Shown here: piece by piece, positions 43,498 through 52,857 of the stretch
Position numbering within the stretch: position 1 is the first letter of the stretch
Layout: each line of letters begins with the position of its first letter
NCBI RefSeq assembly: GCF_037201975.1
Contig: NZ_CP147520.1
Location: 4,712,001 to 4,776,000, forward strand
DNA length: 64,000 bases
Direction: 5' to 3'
DNA from: Streptomyces sp. TG1A-60
GTDB taxonomy: Bacteria; Actinomycetota; Actinomycetes; Streptomycetales; Streptomycetaceae
The notes under the pieces: model-generated
Seen by the model: only the letters and a program-made list of their open reading frames with translations
The model's database searches: none
What the model was told of the DNA's origin: nothing
Program-made: the position numbers and the translations under genes

Positions 43498-45503
43498 TCC
43501 GTCACCTCACCCAGCAGCGCCTGAATCTCCGCCTCCAGCGACTTCAACTCCGCGTCGATCTCCGCCAGCGGCCTCGGCGGCTTGTACACGTAGAAGTGCC
43601 GCGTGAACGGGATCTCGTAGCCGGTCTTCGTCTTCGTGTGGTCGATCCACGCGTCCGGGACGTGCGGCAGCACCTCGCGCTTGAGGTAGTCCTCGACGTC
43701 CTCGCCGAGCGGAACGTTCTCGTAGTCCCGCAGGTCCGTGTCCGGCTCCGGCTCGCCCTTGACCTTCTGGACCTCACCCTCCGGGTGACGGACGCCGATC
43801 GTCTCCCGTACCGCCTTCGCGAACGGCGCTCCCGAGGGCCACGTCAGGCCGGCCGCGACCACCGCGTCCTTGAGCGCGATGAACGCCTCGGACCTCGTCG
43901 TCCAGGACGAGCCGAGCAACGTACGCACCGCCCCGACGAATTCCTCGCTCCGCTCCAGCTTCGCGACTGGCTTGGCCTCCGCGAGCGCCGCCAACGTCTC
44001 GTCCGTCACCTCGAAGCGCAGCTTCAAGGGGCGTTCGACGGTGATCCGCTGGTACCCGAAGTCCTCGTTCCAGAAGACCTTCACCTTGCCGTGCAGCGGG
44101 TGCTCGGGGTCCTTGGCGACCTGGACGGCCTCCGCGTACAGCCGGGTGATGTCCCCGATGTGGTCGGGGCGGCCGTTCGTCCCGTCGCCGAGTTCCTTGC
44201 GCTTGTCGCCGAGGGACTTGCGCATCTTCTGCCACTGGTCGCGCGCGTCGAGCAGGACGACCTTGCCCTTGTGGTCGGCGTCCTTGCGGTTGGTCAGGAT
44301 CCAGAAGTACGTCGAGATGCCGGTGTTGTAGAAGAGCTGGTCCGGGAGGGCGACGACCGCCTCCAGCCAGTCGTTCTCCAGGATCCAGCGGCGGATGTTG
44401 GACTCGCCGGACTCGGCCGCGCCCGTGAACAGCGGGGAGCCGTTGAAGACGATGGCGATGCGGGAGCCGCCCCCGCCGTTCACGTTCACCGGCTTCATCT
44501 TCGAGATCATGTGCTGGAGGAAGAGCAGCGAGCCGTCGTTGATGCGCGGCAGGCCCGCGCCGAAGCGGCCGGCGTCGCCGAGCGACCTGTGCTCGTACTC
44601 GACCTCCTCCCTGACCTTCTTCCACTCCACGCCGAACGGCGGGTTGGCGAGGACGTAGTCGAACCTGCGGCGGGCGTGGCCGTCGTCGGAGAAGGAGTTG
44701 CCGAAGCGGATGTTCTCCGGGTCCTGGCCCTTGATCATGAGGTCGGAGCGGCAGATCGCCCAGGACTCGGGGTTGAGCTCCTGCCCGTACACCTCGACAG
44801 TGGCGTCCGGGTTGAGGGCCTTGATGCGGTCGTCGGCGGCGCTGAGCATGCCGCCCGTGCCGCAGGCCGGGTCCATGACCGTACGGACGACACCCGGCAG
44901 GCTGAGGGCGTCCGCGTCCGGCGCCACCAGCAGGCTGACCATCAGCTTGATGACCTCGCGCGGGGTGAAGTGCTCACCCGCGGTCTCGTTCGACTGCTCG
45001 GCGAAGCGGCGGATCAACTCCTCGAAGATGTAGCCCATGTTGTGGTTGGGCACGACATCGGGGTGCAGGTCGAGGTCGGTGAACCTGCCGATGACCTGGT
45101 AGAGCAGGTTCGCGTTGTCGAGCTTCCGGACCTGCTGGTTGAACTCGTACTTGTCGAGGACCTCGCGGGCGTTGTCGGAGAAGGCGCCGACGTAGATCTG
45201 CAGGTTCTTCGCCGCGTTCTGCGGGTCGGCCGCGATCTTCCGCAGCGTGAGGTCGCTCTTGTTGTAGAAGGAGTGGCCCGAGGCCCTGCGCAGGAAGTGG
45301 CCGGTGTCGATGTCCTGGCCCGCGAACCCGGCGGCGGTCTCGACGACCTTGTCGCGCGTCGGCTCAAGGACGCACTCCAGGCGGCGCAGCACGGTGAACG
45401 GCAGGATGACCTTGCCGTAGTCGGACTGCTTGTAGTCGCCGCGCAGGAGATCGGCGACGGACCAGGCGTGGTTCGCCAGCTCCGTGTGCTTGCTGCTGTT
45501 CAA
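43494..45503 (-). CDS. hsdM: Type I restriction enzyme, adenine methylase subunit
   Basis: The protein has 669 residues. The N-terminal HsdM_N helical domain spans about 5-140. The N6-adenine methylase domain has the SAM motif DPACGTGGML (211-220) and the catalytic NPPF (287-290). The C-terminal extension is longer than in many HsdM proteins and carries helices that contact HsdS. It protects host DNA and forms the M2S core. It is the first gene of the hsdM-hsdS-hsdR operon. Confidence 0.96.
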   Translation of the reverse strand: MNSSKHTELANHAWSVADLLRGDYKQSDYGKVILPFTVLRRLECVLEPTRDKVVETAAGFAGQDIDTGHFLRRASGHSFYNKSDLTLRKIAADPQNAAKNLQIYVGAFSDNAREVLDKYEFNQQVRKLDNANLLYQVIGRFTDLDLHPDVVPNHNMGYIFEELIRRFAEQSNETAGEHFTPREVIKLMVSLLVAPDADALSLPGVVRTVMDPACGTGGMLSAADDRIKALNPDATVEVYGQELNPESWAICRSDLMIKGQDPENIRFGNSFSDDGHARRRFDYVLANPPFGVEWKKVREEVEYEHRSLGDAGRFGAGLPRINDGSLLFLQHMISKMKPVNVNGGGGSRIAIVFNGSPLFTGAAESGESNIRRWILENDWLEAVVALPDQLFYNTGISTYFWILTNRKDADHKGKVVLLDARDQWQKMRKSLGDKRKELGDGTNGRPDHIGDITRLYAEAVQVAKDPEHPLHGKVKVFWNEDFGYQRITVERPLKLRFEVTDETLAALAEAKPVAKLERSEEFVGAVRTLLGSSWTTRSEAFIALKDAVVAAGLTWPSGAPFAKAVRETIGVRHPEGEVQKVKGEPEPDTDLRDYENVPLGEDVEDYLKREVLPHVPDAWIDHTKTKTGYEIPFTRHFYVYKPPRPLAEIDAELKSLEAEIQALLGEVTE

Positions 45504-45593
45504 GAGGTCCCGGCTTCCTTCCGAAGAGCACCGTCCGGGCGTGGGACGGCAGGGATCCAGTGTGGTCGTGTGCGGTGGGACGCGTGGGGCGTT

Positions 45594-47864
45594 TCAGGCG
45601 GAACGGCTGTCCCCGCCCTTCGGGGCCTCCGGGGTGTCCGCCGGCAGGAGTACGCCGGCGGTGAGGCCGGTGGTGAGGGTGGCCGCGGTGCCGGCGGCGA
45701 GGTCGGCGGTTCGGCGGACGGCCGCGCGCAGCTCGTACACGCGGCGGAAGGCCTCCCCGTAGCGCCGCTGTTCCTCCAGGGGCAGCAGAGGTACGCGCAG
45801 GCGGCCCGGTGTGACGTGCACGAGGGTGCTGCCGGTGGACGCGGAGGCGATGTTGTCCTCGGCGCCGAGGAACCCGGCCAGGAACCACGGGTCGAGGCGG
45901 GCCGGGTCGGGGCGCAGGAGGTGGACGTTCGGACCGAGCAGGGCTCCGGCGTCCCGGTCGTCCGCGACCCGGGTCACCGCGGTCGCGTCGCCACCGCCCG
46001 CGACGGCGCGTACGAGGACGTCCCCGGCTGCGACGGGTTGCGCGGCGTCGGTGTGGAGGTCGACGGCCCCGCCGGACGGGGGGTTTCCGGCGGAGATGTC
46101 CTGGGCGGTGAGGACCGGCCGGTCCACGGTGGGGGCGGCGGGGCCCTTGGAGCCCCGGGTGCCGGGCGTCGCCGCCCGCAGCACGGTCAGGGCCCCGCCG
46201 CGCGCCAGGTCGGAGACGGTCGCCGTACGCCACTCGCGGGCCGAGTCCCCGGACGGCTGCCACCCGCCGGACGCGGAGGTGGCCGCCAGGGCGGCGACCT
46301 GCTCTGCCAGTTGCTCGTGCAGTTCGTGGACGCGGCGGGCCAGGGCGGCCGGGTCGATGTCGGCCGCGGTCGCCCGCACATGGCGGGCCGGGGTGACGTC
46401 GACGACGTCGTCGAGGAGGTCGACGAGCGGCACCGCGCGGGCGACGCCGGGCTCGTCGGCGTAGGTGTCGGGGGCGGTGGTGAACGCCGCCCACTGGCCG
46501 AGGACCCGGTCGGTCAGCCCCGCCCAGTCGAAGGAGGCGGCGGAGGCGGAAGAGGCAGGGGTAGAGGAGGCGGCGGAGGAGGAGCCGGATCGGCGGGGGC
46601 GTGAGCCGCCGCGGGTGCCGGCGCCGGCCGTGGCCGTACCGGTGGCGGACGGCGTGCCCGTGGCACCGCCCCGCTGCTCGCTTTCCCCGTCGACGAACAG
46701 CACCGTCGTACGGTCCGTGCCGCCCGGCTCGGGGCGTTGGAACACCCAGATCTGCAGGCCGATGTGGAGCGGATACGCGGCACGCGCGGGAAGTGAGACG
46801 ACGGCGCGCAGGGCCCCGCCGCGGATGAGTTCCGCGCGGACGCGGCGGCCGGAGGAGCGGAAGGCGAGCGCGGGCGGCAGCAGCATGACCGCGTAACCGC
46901 CGGGCTCCAGGTGCGCGAGGGCGTGTTGCACCCAGGCCAGTTCGGACTCGAAGCGTGGCGGGAGCCCGTACGCCCAGCGCGGGTCGTAGGCCAGCTCGTC
47001 ATGACCCCAGTCGCGGTCGGCGAACGGCGGGTTGCACAGGACGGCGTCCACGGTGACGTCGGGGAAGGCGTCGGCGCGCAGGCTGTCGCCGACGCGGATC
47101 GCCGTCTCGGCCTCGGGTGCGGCGAGCAGCAGCCGGACGGCGGTGCGCCGGCCCTGGACGGGGAGCGAGTCCTGCCCGAACAGCCCCTGTGCGCCCTGCC
47201 GGGCGGCGGCGGCGAGGAGCGTGCCGCTGCCGCAGGCAGGGTCGAGGACGCGGGACGCGCCGGCGGGCAGGAGCCGTGCCATGAGCAGGGCCAGGCCCTC
47301 CGGGGTCTGGTAGACGCCGCTGGCGGCGCCCTCGTCCAGTTCGCGTTCGGCGAGGACGTCGACGGCGGCCTGCGCCCCCGCCTCACGGACGCAACCCAGC
47401 AGCGCGCGGACCGCGCCCGCGTCGTCGGGACCGTAGCGGACCGGCTCGGCCTCGGGCACGGCAACCGGGAGCTCGCCCGCCGTCTTCTCCGCTCGGGCGA
47501 TCAGCTGGTCGTCGGGCAGGGCGGCGAGTTCGGCCAGCTCCTCCGGCGTGCGGCGGGACGCGGCAGCCACCAGCGGGAACAGTCGCGCGGCCACTCCCGA
47601 GCCGGGTCCCAGCAGCCGTAGCGCCGTACGCAGCTCCTCGGTCGGCGAGGCGGTGGAGGTGTGCCCGCGTCCCCGCAGCCATGCCTGGACGGCCGGCAGG
47701 TCGTAGAGCGGGCTGGTTTCCGTGCCTGCGCTGGGGGCCGGGAAGTCGTCGTGGCGGCGGCGCCAGTTGCTGACGGTGGCGCGTGTGACCCCTGCGATGC
47801 GGGAGATCTCGGCGGCTGTCACGTGGGCGGAGGGTGCCGGTGGGGCTGGTGGCTGCTGGGGCAT
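45594..47864 (-). CDS. N6-adenine methyltransferase with HTH and fused specificity domain
   Basis: The protein has 756 residues. An N-terminal helix-turn-helix (about 14-65, AAEISRIAGVTRATVSNWRR) comes first. An HsdM-like N6-methyltransferase domain follows (about 150-420) with DPACGSGTLL (208-217) and NPPF (278-281). A Ser-rich linker at about 430-480 leads to a C-terminal HsdS-like region (about 540-735, LPLLPLEEQRRYGEAFRRVY). It is about 90 bases upstream of hsdM on the same strand and could be part of the same island. The HTH suggests autoregulation or DNA targeting. Whether it works with HsdR, or alone, is unknown. Confidence 0.85.
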   Translation of the reverse strand: MPQQPPAPPAPSAHVTAAEISRIAGVTRATVSNWRRRHDDFPAPSAGTETSPLYDLPAVQAWLRGRGHTSTASPTEELRTALRLLGPGSGVAARLFPLVAAASRRTPEELAELAALPDDQLIARAEKTAGELPVAVPEAEPVRYGPDDAGAVRALLGCVREAGAQAAVDVLAERELDEGAASGVYQTPEGLALLMARLLPAGASRVLDPACGSGTLLAAAARQGAQGLFGQDSLPVQGRRTAVRLLLAAPEAETAIRVGDSLRADAFPDVTVDAVLCNPPFADRDWGHDELAYDPRWAYGLPPRFESELAWVQHALAHLEPGGYAVMLLPPALAFRSSGRRVRAELIRGGALRAVVSLPARAAYPLHIGLQIWVFQRPEPGGTDRTTVLFVDGESEQRGGATGTPSATGTATAGAGTRGGSRPRRSGSSSAASSTPASSASAASFDWAGLTDRVLGQWAAFTTAPDTYADEPGVARAVPLVDLLDDVVDVTPARHVRATAADIDPAALARRVHELHEQLAEQVAALAATSASGGWQPSGDSAREWRTATVSDLARGGALTVLRAATPGTRGSKGPAAPTVDRPVLTAQDISAGNPPSGGAVDLHTDAAQPVAAGDVLVRAVAGGGDATAVTRVADDRDAGALLGPNVHLLRPDPARLDPWFLAGFLGAEDNIASASTGSTLVHVTPGRLRVPLLPLEEQRRYGEAFRRVYELRAAVRRTADLAAGTAATLTTGLTAGVLLPADTPEAPKGGDSRSA

Positions 47865-48613
47865 GGCGTGGGGTTCCGCACCTCTCGGGCCAGTCGGATA
47901 GTGGACGGTTAACACGTTACAGCGGCCGTCAAGTCCGTAAGCCTGTTTGACGATGCTTTCAGTGTTGTGCTTCTCTATTCCTGCTTCCGAATGGGAGCGG
48001 GGGCCCGGGGCGCTGCTGAGTCGGCGCGGCATCCGATCTCTCCAGATCCCCTGCCTATCCCTTCCATCGCAACGCCACAGGTCAGGGTCGCGCCGGCCCC
48101 CCGCCCCCGCCCCCGTGTCCATTCCGCATCGCTGTCGCCACTCACCGCGCATCGCACATCCCGCTCGCAACAGGGAGGAACCCAGATGGCCACCCAGCCC
48201 CCGCAGCAGCCGGGCTTCCCGCAGCAGACAGACTGCGACGCACGCGCCGACGGCTGCCCGCGGTGGGCGCGACCGTTTCCAGGTCCGCTGGCTCAAGGGC
48301 CACATCGGACATGACCTCAACGAAACCGCCGACGCTCTCGCAGGCCTCGCCGTTCGACGCCCTCGCCGGCCTCGCCGTCCGGCGCGCCACCGGCCGCGTC
48401 TCCGCCTCCGCCGCCCGCAAGGAAGAGCCGCGGATCCTGCGCTCTCTCCGCTCCGCCCAGCACCCCGGCACGGCCGCCGTCTGACCTCGACCGACTCCGC
48501 CACCGACCTTCTGACCACTTGTCACCAGTCGGTCTCTGATAGTTATTTCACCCGTGTACGGGCACATGCCCGGCGCAGCACCCTTCGGGGCGCTGCAAGG
48601 GAGGGGGATACAC
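47865..48613. other. Divergent intergenic region with a broken gene
   Basis: This gap between the methyltransferase and the HelD-like gene holds a TTGACG-like box for the minus strand (complement of 47928-47933) and the fragments described next. At 48186 an ATG with a good ribosome site (GGGAGGAACCC) opens a 42-codon frame (MATQPPQQPGFPQQTD) that runs into the RNase H remnant. Confidence 0.5.
48255..48484 (+). pseudogene. RNase H-like fragment with a 25-bp duplication
   Basis: The frame VRWLKGHIGHDLNETADALA is the C-terminal catalytic part of an RNase HI (KGHxGxxxNExADxLA). A 25-bp imperfect tandem duplication (48331-48355 and 48356-48380, 22/25 identical) shifts the frame. The tail then continues as AVRRATGRVSASAARKEEPR to a stop at 48484. 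The N-terminal half is missing. Confidence 0.6.
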
Positions 48614-51600
48614 ATGGGCACCACCACGCGCGACGAGATCATCGCCATCGAGCAGAAGGCGGTGGACCGCGCCTACGCCTGCTACGCCGCGCGGCTGGCC
48701 GAACTGACCGGGGGGTCGGTCGCCTCGGCCTCCGCGAGCGGCAAGGACAGCGTCGCCAACCGTCTCGCGGCCGAGGAGCGAGCCGCGGCGTACGGAGGTC
48801 TCGGCAACGCATCGCTGGTCATCAGCCGCGTAGACGTGCAGGACGGCCCCGGTGGGGAGCCCGGTACCTGGTACGTCGGCCGGCGTGCCGTTTCCGACGT
48901 CCGGACCCGCGACACCGTCGTCGTGGAGTGGACCAACGCGCTCGCGAAGAAGTGGCTCGACGCGCTGCCGGACGCCCCGGGGGAGGTGCTCCTGCGGCGG
49001 CGGCTGCACTGCACGCGGCGCGTCGTCGAAGGCTATGCCGACGACATCTCCGTCGCCGTCGCCGTCCCAGCCCCGCGGCCGACCGCGGACGACACCGGTC
49101 CGGAGACTGCGGCGGCAGACTCCACCACCGGCGTACAGCAGCCGGAAAAGCCACGGCCGCCCGTCCGCACCCCCGCCGACGTCGCCCGCTTCCATCGTCA
49201 AAAGCCCCAGCAGCCTGACGACTTCCTCCTGCGCGAGCTTCAGCGCTCTCGCAGCGGCACCATGCGGGACATCGTCGAGACCATACGCCGTGACCAGATG
49301 GCTCTGGTCACCGGTTCGCCCTCCGACATCCTCGTCGTGCAGGGCGGCCCGGGTACCGGCAAGTCGGCGGTCGGCCTGCACCGCGTGACCTGGCTCGTCA
49401 ACAACGGGCATTTCAAAGCCCAGGACGTCCTCGTCGTCGGCCCCCATCAGCGGTTCCTGGACTACGTGAGCCAGGTGCTGCCCACGCTCGGCACCCGGAA
49501 CGTCAACGCCGTGCAGGTGACCCGCCTCTGGGACGGCGAGATTGCCGGCACCGACACCCCCCGGGCGCGGGTGGTGAAGTCCGATGAGCGTATGGCGGCC
49601 GTCCTGCGGCGGCGCGTCGAGATCGAGTGCCGCCCCGAGGCCGTCGACGAGTTCACCACCACTCCCTCCTACGACGGGGCCCAGCCGGAGCTCACCGTCA
49701 CCGTCGGCAGCACGACCCTGCGTGTCCCGCGCTCCGAGGTGCTCGCCCTCCTCGATGACGTGCGCCAAAACGATGGCTCCTACCGTGAGCGCCGCGACCG
49801 CTTCCGAGGCCTGCTCGTCGACCGCCTGCTGCGGGAACTCGTTGCCGTCGCCCCGCGCCGCAGCCGCGACGACACGATCCGCCGCGACCTGGAACGCAAC
49901 CGTCAAGTCGAGCGCCTGATCGAACGTGTCTGGCCGTCGCCGGGCGCCAGGGAAGCCCTCCGCACTCTCTACGACTCGGAAGATCTCCTGCGTACCTGCT
50001 CCGAGGGCATTCTCGATGCCGCGGAGCAGGCCGCCGTGCACCGCCCTCGGGCTGAAAAGGCCGACGACGATCCCTGGACGCTCGACGACCACGTCTGCCT
50101 CGAAGAACTGCGGCATCTCATCACCGGGGAGACCCCGCGACGGTACGGGCACATCGTCGTCGACGAGGCCCAGGACCTGACACCCATGCAGGCCCGCTCC
50201 CTGCGCCGGCGCTCCGCGGCGCACGGCTCCATGACCATCCTCGGCGACCTTGCCCAGGCCACCGGCGCCCACGCCCACACCGACTGGGACCGCCTCGGCA
50301 CCCTCCTGTCCGACCACGGCGACTGGCGCGTGGCCGAGCTGACCACCAGCTACCGCGTGCCCGCCGAAATCATGGAGTTCGTCGCCCCCCTGGCCCGTAC
50401 CGTCGCCCCCACGCTGCCGTACCCGCAGGCCGTGCGCGCGGCGGGCGAGGACGCCGTACGGACGGTCGCGACCCAGCCGTGGGAACTCCTCGACGACACC
50501 GTGGCCGAAGCCACCCGCCTCATCGGTACCAGTGATGGACACACCCTGCGCTCCGTGGCGGTCATCGTCCCCGACGACTCCGGCTGGCTCGACGAGATCA
50601 GCCGTCACCTGGACCTGGCCGACGGCATCACAGAGCAGGGACGCGAGGCGGTGTCCGTGCTGGCTGCCGCCCAGGCCAAGGGCATGGAGTACGACCACGT
50701 CCTCGTCGTCGAACCCGCCACCATCGCCGACCGCGGCCCGGCCGGCCTGCGCCAGCTGTACGTCGCGCTCACCCGGAGCACCCAGAGCCTGACCGTCCTG
50801 CACACCTCCCCGCTCCCTGAGGCCCTCACGAACACCGAGGGCAGCGGTACCGAACCAGCACCCACCGAAGGCGAACCAGGCATGGCAGACGGTGACGTCC
50901 CCGAGATCGGTACGGACATCCGAGTCCGCGTGACCGGCCGGGCACCCGGCGGTCGCTACAGGGTCAAGGCCCTGTCTCCCTCGATCGATGTCCCCTTGGT
51001 CCTGACCGTCCGCCACGGCTCGGTGCCCCCGCGTCCCGGCGAGACACTGGACTGCTGGGTGTTCGCCCACGAGACGAACCACTGCCTGCTCACCGCGGAC
51101 CAGCGTGGTCGCCAGCCCATCTCGCCCACAATGGCGGAACGCTACGTGGCGGCGCTCGGCGTTTTCGACGACCTGACCAACGGTGACGGAACCATTCCGG
51201 AGAACGCCCGTGATCGTCTGTCCGAGCTCAAGGGCATGGCCAACCGGGTCCTCCGCCGCGACCAGGCGGACTGGGTGGACGTGCGCCGTGTGCTCGGATC
51301 CCCGGACAGGCACCGCCTCAGCCTCCTGCGCGACCTCGCGGCGCACACCAACCGCATGCTCAAGGACAACAACCTGGACGTGAACCGACTCCAGGAGGAC
51401 CTGGCACGCGCCGGCTGGGCCCAGGCCATGGACGAAGCCCGGGAGGCGCTCCAGCACCGCCGGGCCGCCTCCCGGGAAACGCTCCAGCACCGCCGGGCCG
51501 CCATGGGCGAACCCGAAACCGACCATGCACCCGCCTCCGCTGAACAGCGGTCCGAGCAGAAGGAATCCGAGCCCGTGACCTCCGCCGAAGACCTGCCCGC

Positions 51601-52033
51601 CACGCCAGAGCCCGCGAAAGGGCTTCTGCACTCGCTGGAGACCTCGGCGGCCGCCGACCGCACGTGCAAAAAACACGAGGCGGTGCGCCATGCTCTCAAG
51701 GCGGCCCTGCTCTGGGCTGACCTGCAGCCCACCGACTCCCCGGTCATCGATGTCAGCCGGATCGCGGAAGACGGCCACTTCCTCTACGAGGTTCTCGGCG
51801 CCGGCCGCTCCACCTACGCCGACCTCCGCTCGGGAGCCACCCGCCTCCTGGAGATCAACCACACCCTGCCCGCTCCTGCCGACCGCCTCTATCTGGTGCT
51901 TCCCGAAGCGCCCGCCGAGGACTGGTCGGCCCACACCTTGTACGGCGTCTTCGGGGTTCACGTCCTGTGGCGCACTCCCGACAGCTGGGGCGGCCAGGAC
52001 GCGGAAACCGCCCTGGGCTCCGGACAGGGGTAA
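48614..52033 (+). CDS. HelD/UvrD-like superfamily 1 ATPase
   Basis: The protein has 1139 residues from ATG 48614 (GGGAGGGGGA upstream). The N-terminal region up to about residue 150 resembles HelD proteins (SLVISRVDV, GTWYVGRRAVSD, LLRRRLHC). A UvrD-type motor follows: Walker A GPGTGKS (245-251), Walker B VVDEAQDLTP (about 515), the motif YDHVLVVEP, and LYVALTRST. The last 330 residues are unusual, hydrophilic and Glu/Arg-rich with a possible extra domain at 1010-1120. HelD recycles RNA polymerase in other bacteria. This long variant lies next to a restriction locus and may be a defence relative, but that is inference. Confidence 0.85.
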   Translation: MGTTTRDEIIAIEQKAVDRAYACYAARLAELTGGSVASASASGKDSVANRLAAEERAAAYGGLGNASLVISRVDVQDGPGGEPGTWYVGRRAVSDVRTRDTVVVEWTNALAKKWLDALPDAPGEVLLRRRLHCTRRVVEGYADDISVAVAVPAPRPTADDTGPETAAADSTTGVQQPEKPRPPVRTPADVARFHRQKPQQPDDFLLRELQRSRSGTMRDIVETIRRDQMALVTGSPSDILVVQGGPGTGKSAVGLHRVTWLVNNGHFKAQDVLVVGPHQRFLDYVSQVLPTLGTRNVNAVQVTRLWDGEIAGTDTPRARVVKSDERMAAVLRRRVEIECRPEAVDEFTTTPSYDGAQPELTVTVGSTTLRVPRSEVLALLDDVRQNDGSYRERRDRFRGLLVDRLLRELVAVAPRRSRDDTIRRDLERNRQVERLIERVWPSPGAREALRTLYDSEDLLRTCSEGILDAAEQAAVHRPRAEKADDDPWTLDDHVCLEELRHLITGETPRRYGHIVVDEAQDLTPMQARSLRRRSAAHGSMTILGDLAQATGAHAHTDWDRLGTLLSDHGDWRVAELTTSYRVPAEIMEFVAPLARTVAPTLPYPQAVRAAGEDAVRTVATQPWELLDDTVAEATRLIGTSDGHTLRSVAVIVPDDSGWLDEISRHLDLADGITEQGREAVSVLAAAQAKGMEYDHVLVVEPATIADRGPAGLRQLYVALTRSTQSLTVLHTSPLPEALTNTEGSGTEPAPTEGEPGMADGDVPEIGTDIRVRVTGRAPGGRYRVKALSPSIDVPLVLTVRHGSVPPRPGETLDCWVFAHETNHCLLTADQRGRQPISPTMAERYVAALGVFDDLTNGDGTIPENARDRLSELKGMANRVLRRDQADWVDVRRVLGSPDRHRLSLLRDLAAHTNRMLKDNNLDVNRLQEDLARAGWAQAMDEAREALQHRRAASRETLQHRRAAMGEPETDHAPASAEQRSEQKESEPVTSAEDLPATPEPAKGLLHSLETSAAADRTCKKHEAVRHALKAALLWADLQPTDSPVIDVSRIAEDGHFLYEVLGAGRSTYADLRSGATRLLEINHTLPAPADRLYLVLPEAPAEDWSAHTLYGVFGVHVLWRTPDSWGGQDAETALGSGQG

Positions 52034-52440
52034 CCCCTTCCGACAGGCGCGCGATTCTCCCGTGCCCGCTCGTGCGCTCCTGCGCGCCCGAAACGCGGCG
52101 TGCCCGCAGCGCAGGGCGTTCCCCTCCGCGCGGGTTGGGCTGTGCCGGCCCGGGGTCGGTCTCGGCCTCGGGTGCGGGTGCCTCCCGGGGTGTAGAAGGG
52201 CTCGGACTGAAAGACGGGCAGCAGGCGGTCGGAGACGGCGTTGTAGAGGACGTTGCCGCGGACGACCGCGGGGTTCTTGTCGGGTTCGAGGGTGCCGATG
52301 TGGACGGGGGTGTGCCAGTGGTGGTGGCCGTGTTGGAGGGGGACGAGAATCGGGGGAGCCCAGCGTTCCCACGGAAGACGGCGACGGCGTTCCCACGGAG
52401 GACGCTGCTCAACGGCGCGTTCCCGTTCGTTCCCATGCAA
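52034..52440 (-). pseudogene. Unidentified coding remnant
   Basis: The minus strand contains PPILVPLQHGHHHWHTPVHI, then GTLEPDKNPAVVRGNVLYNA and VSDRLLPVFQSEPFYTPGG, in one open frame. It reads like real protein but I do not recognise the family and see no start. It may be the tail of a gene belonging to the element next to the 43-bp repeats. Confidence 0.35.
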
Positions 52441-52445
52441 GGTCG

Positions 52446-52479
52446 AAAAGCCCCCGGAGATCAACTCGGAGGGGCCTTT
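52446..52479. terminator. Terminator-like hairpin before the tRNA-like repeat
   Basis: AAAAGCCCCCGGAG and CTCGGAGGGGCCTTT form an imperfect stem flanked by A and T runs, typical of bidirectional Streptomyces terminators. Confidence 0.55.
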
Positions 52480-52506
52480 CTGATGCTCAGTGCCTGGTCA
52501 GGCATG

Positions 52507-52549
52507 GTGCCCCCGGCAGGATTCGAACCTGCGACACCCGCTTTAGGAG
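52507..52549. repeat. 43-bp direct repeat, tRNA-Arg(CCU)-like 3' half (left copy)
   Basis: On the minus strand this reads as the 3' half of a tRNA: anticodon loop CTCCTAA, T arm GCAGG-TTCGAAT-CCTGC, and acceptor end CGGGGGCAC. The anticodon would be CCU (Arg). No 5' half is present. An identical copy lies at 54465, 1.9 kb away. This is the classic shape of attachment sites left by integrative elements. Confidence 0.8.
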
Positions 52550-52787
52550 TGGGATCGAATCTCTGACGGATGGTGCTTGGTTGTGCCGCGTGGTGCTCTT
52601 CTGCCTGATCAGCGCCGCGCGGCATGACCGGTCCATCCGGCTCAGGACGGCTCCTGTTGCGTAGTCCGCTCACGCGCCGCTCACGCATCCGGCGACCGTG
52701 GGGCGTCCAATGGCAGACCGTGCTGGGGCGCGGAGGCTGATCTCCTCCTGTGGGCGCACCGGGGGAGTAGCACCTCCCCGAGCCTAT

Positions 52788-52821
52788 AACTAACATTAAT
52801 GTCGCTAACTTTGATGTTAGT
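52788..52821. promoter_or_regulatory. A+T-rich operator/promoter for the ATPase gene
   Basis: CTAACAT at 52790 pairs with ATGTTAG at 52814, and ACATTAATGT (52793-52802) is itself palindromic. The stretch is strikingly A+T-rich for this DNA and sits 40-70 bases before the ATPase start, so it probably holds the promoter and an operator. Confidence 0.5.
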
Positions 52822-52857
52822 ATCCGTGGAGTTAGGGGATACTGGAGAGGTGGCGGC

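Noticed and set aside
43596..46604. Very long open frame on the plus strand opposite hsdM and the methyltransferase
   Set aside because: Its protein is low-complexity (Val/Arg/Gly/Leu-rich) without domains and is the antisense shadow of well-supported genes in high-GC DNA.
48548..52396. Long minus-strand frame opposite the HelD-like gene
   Set aside because: No motif and shadow-type composition; the plus-strand gene has clear helicase motifs.
52507..52549. Complete tRNA gene
   Set aside because: Only the anticodon loop, T arm and acceptor 3' strand are present; no D arm or 5' acceptor strand can be folded from the adjacent bases.
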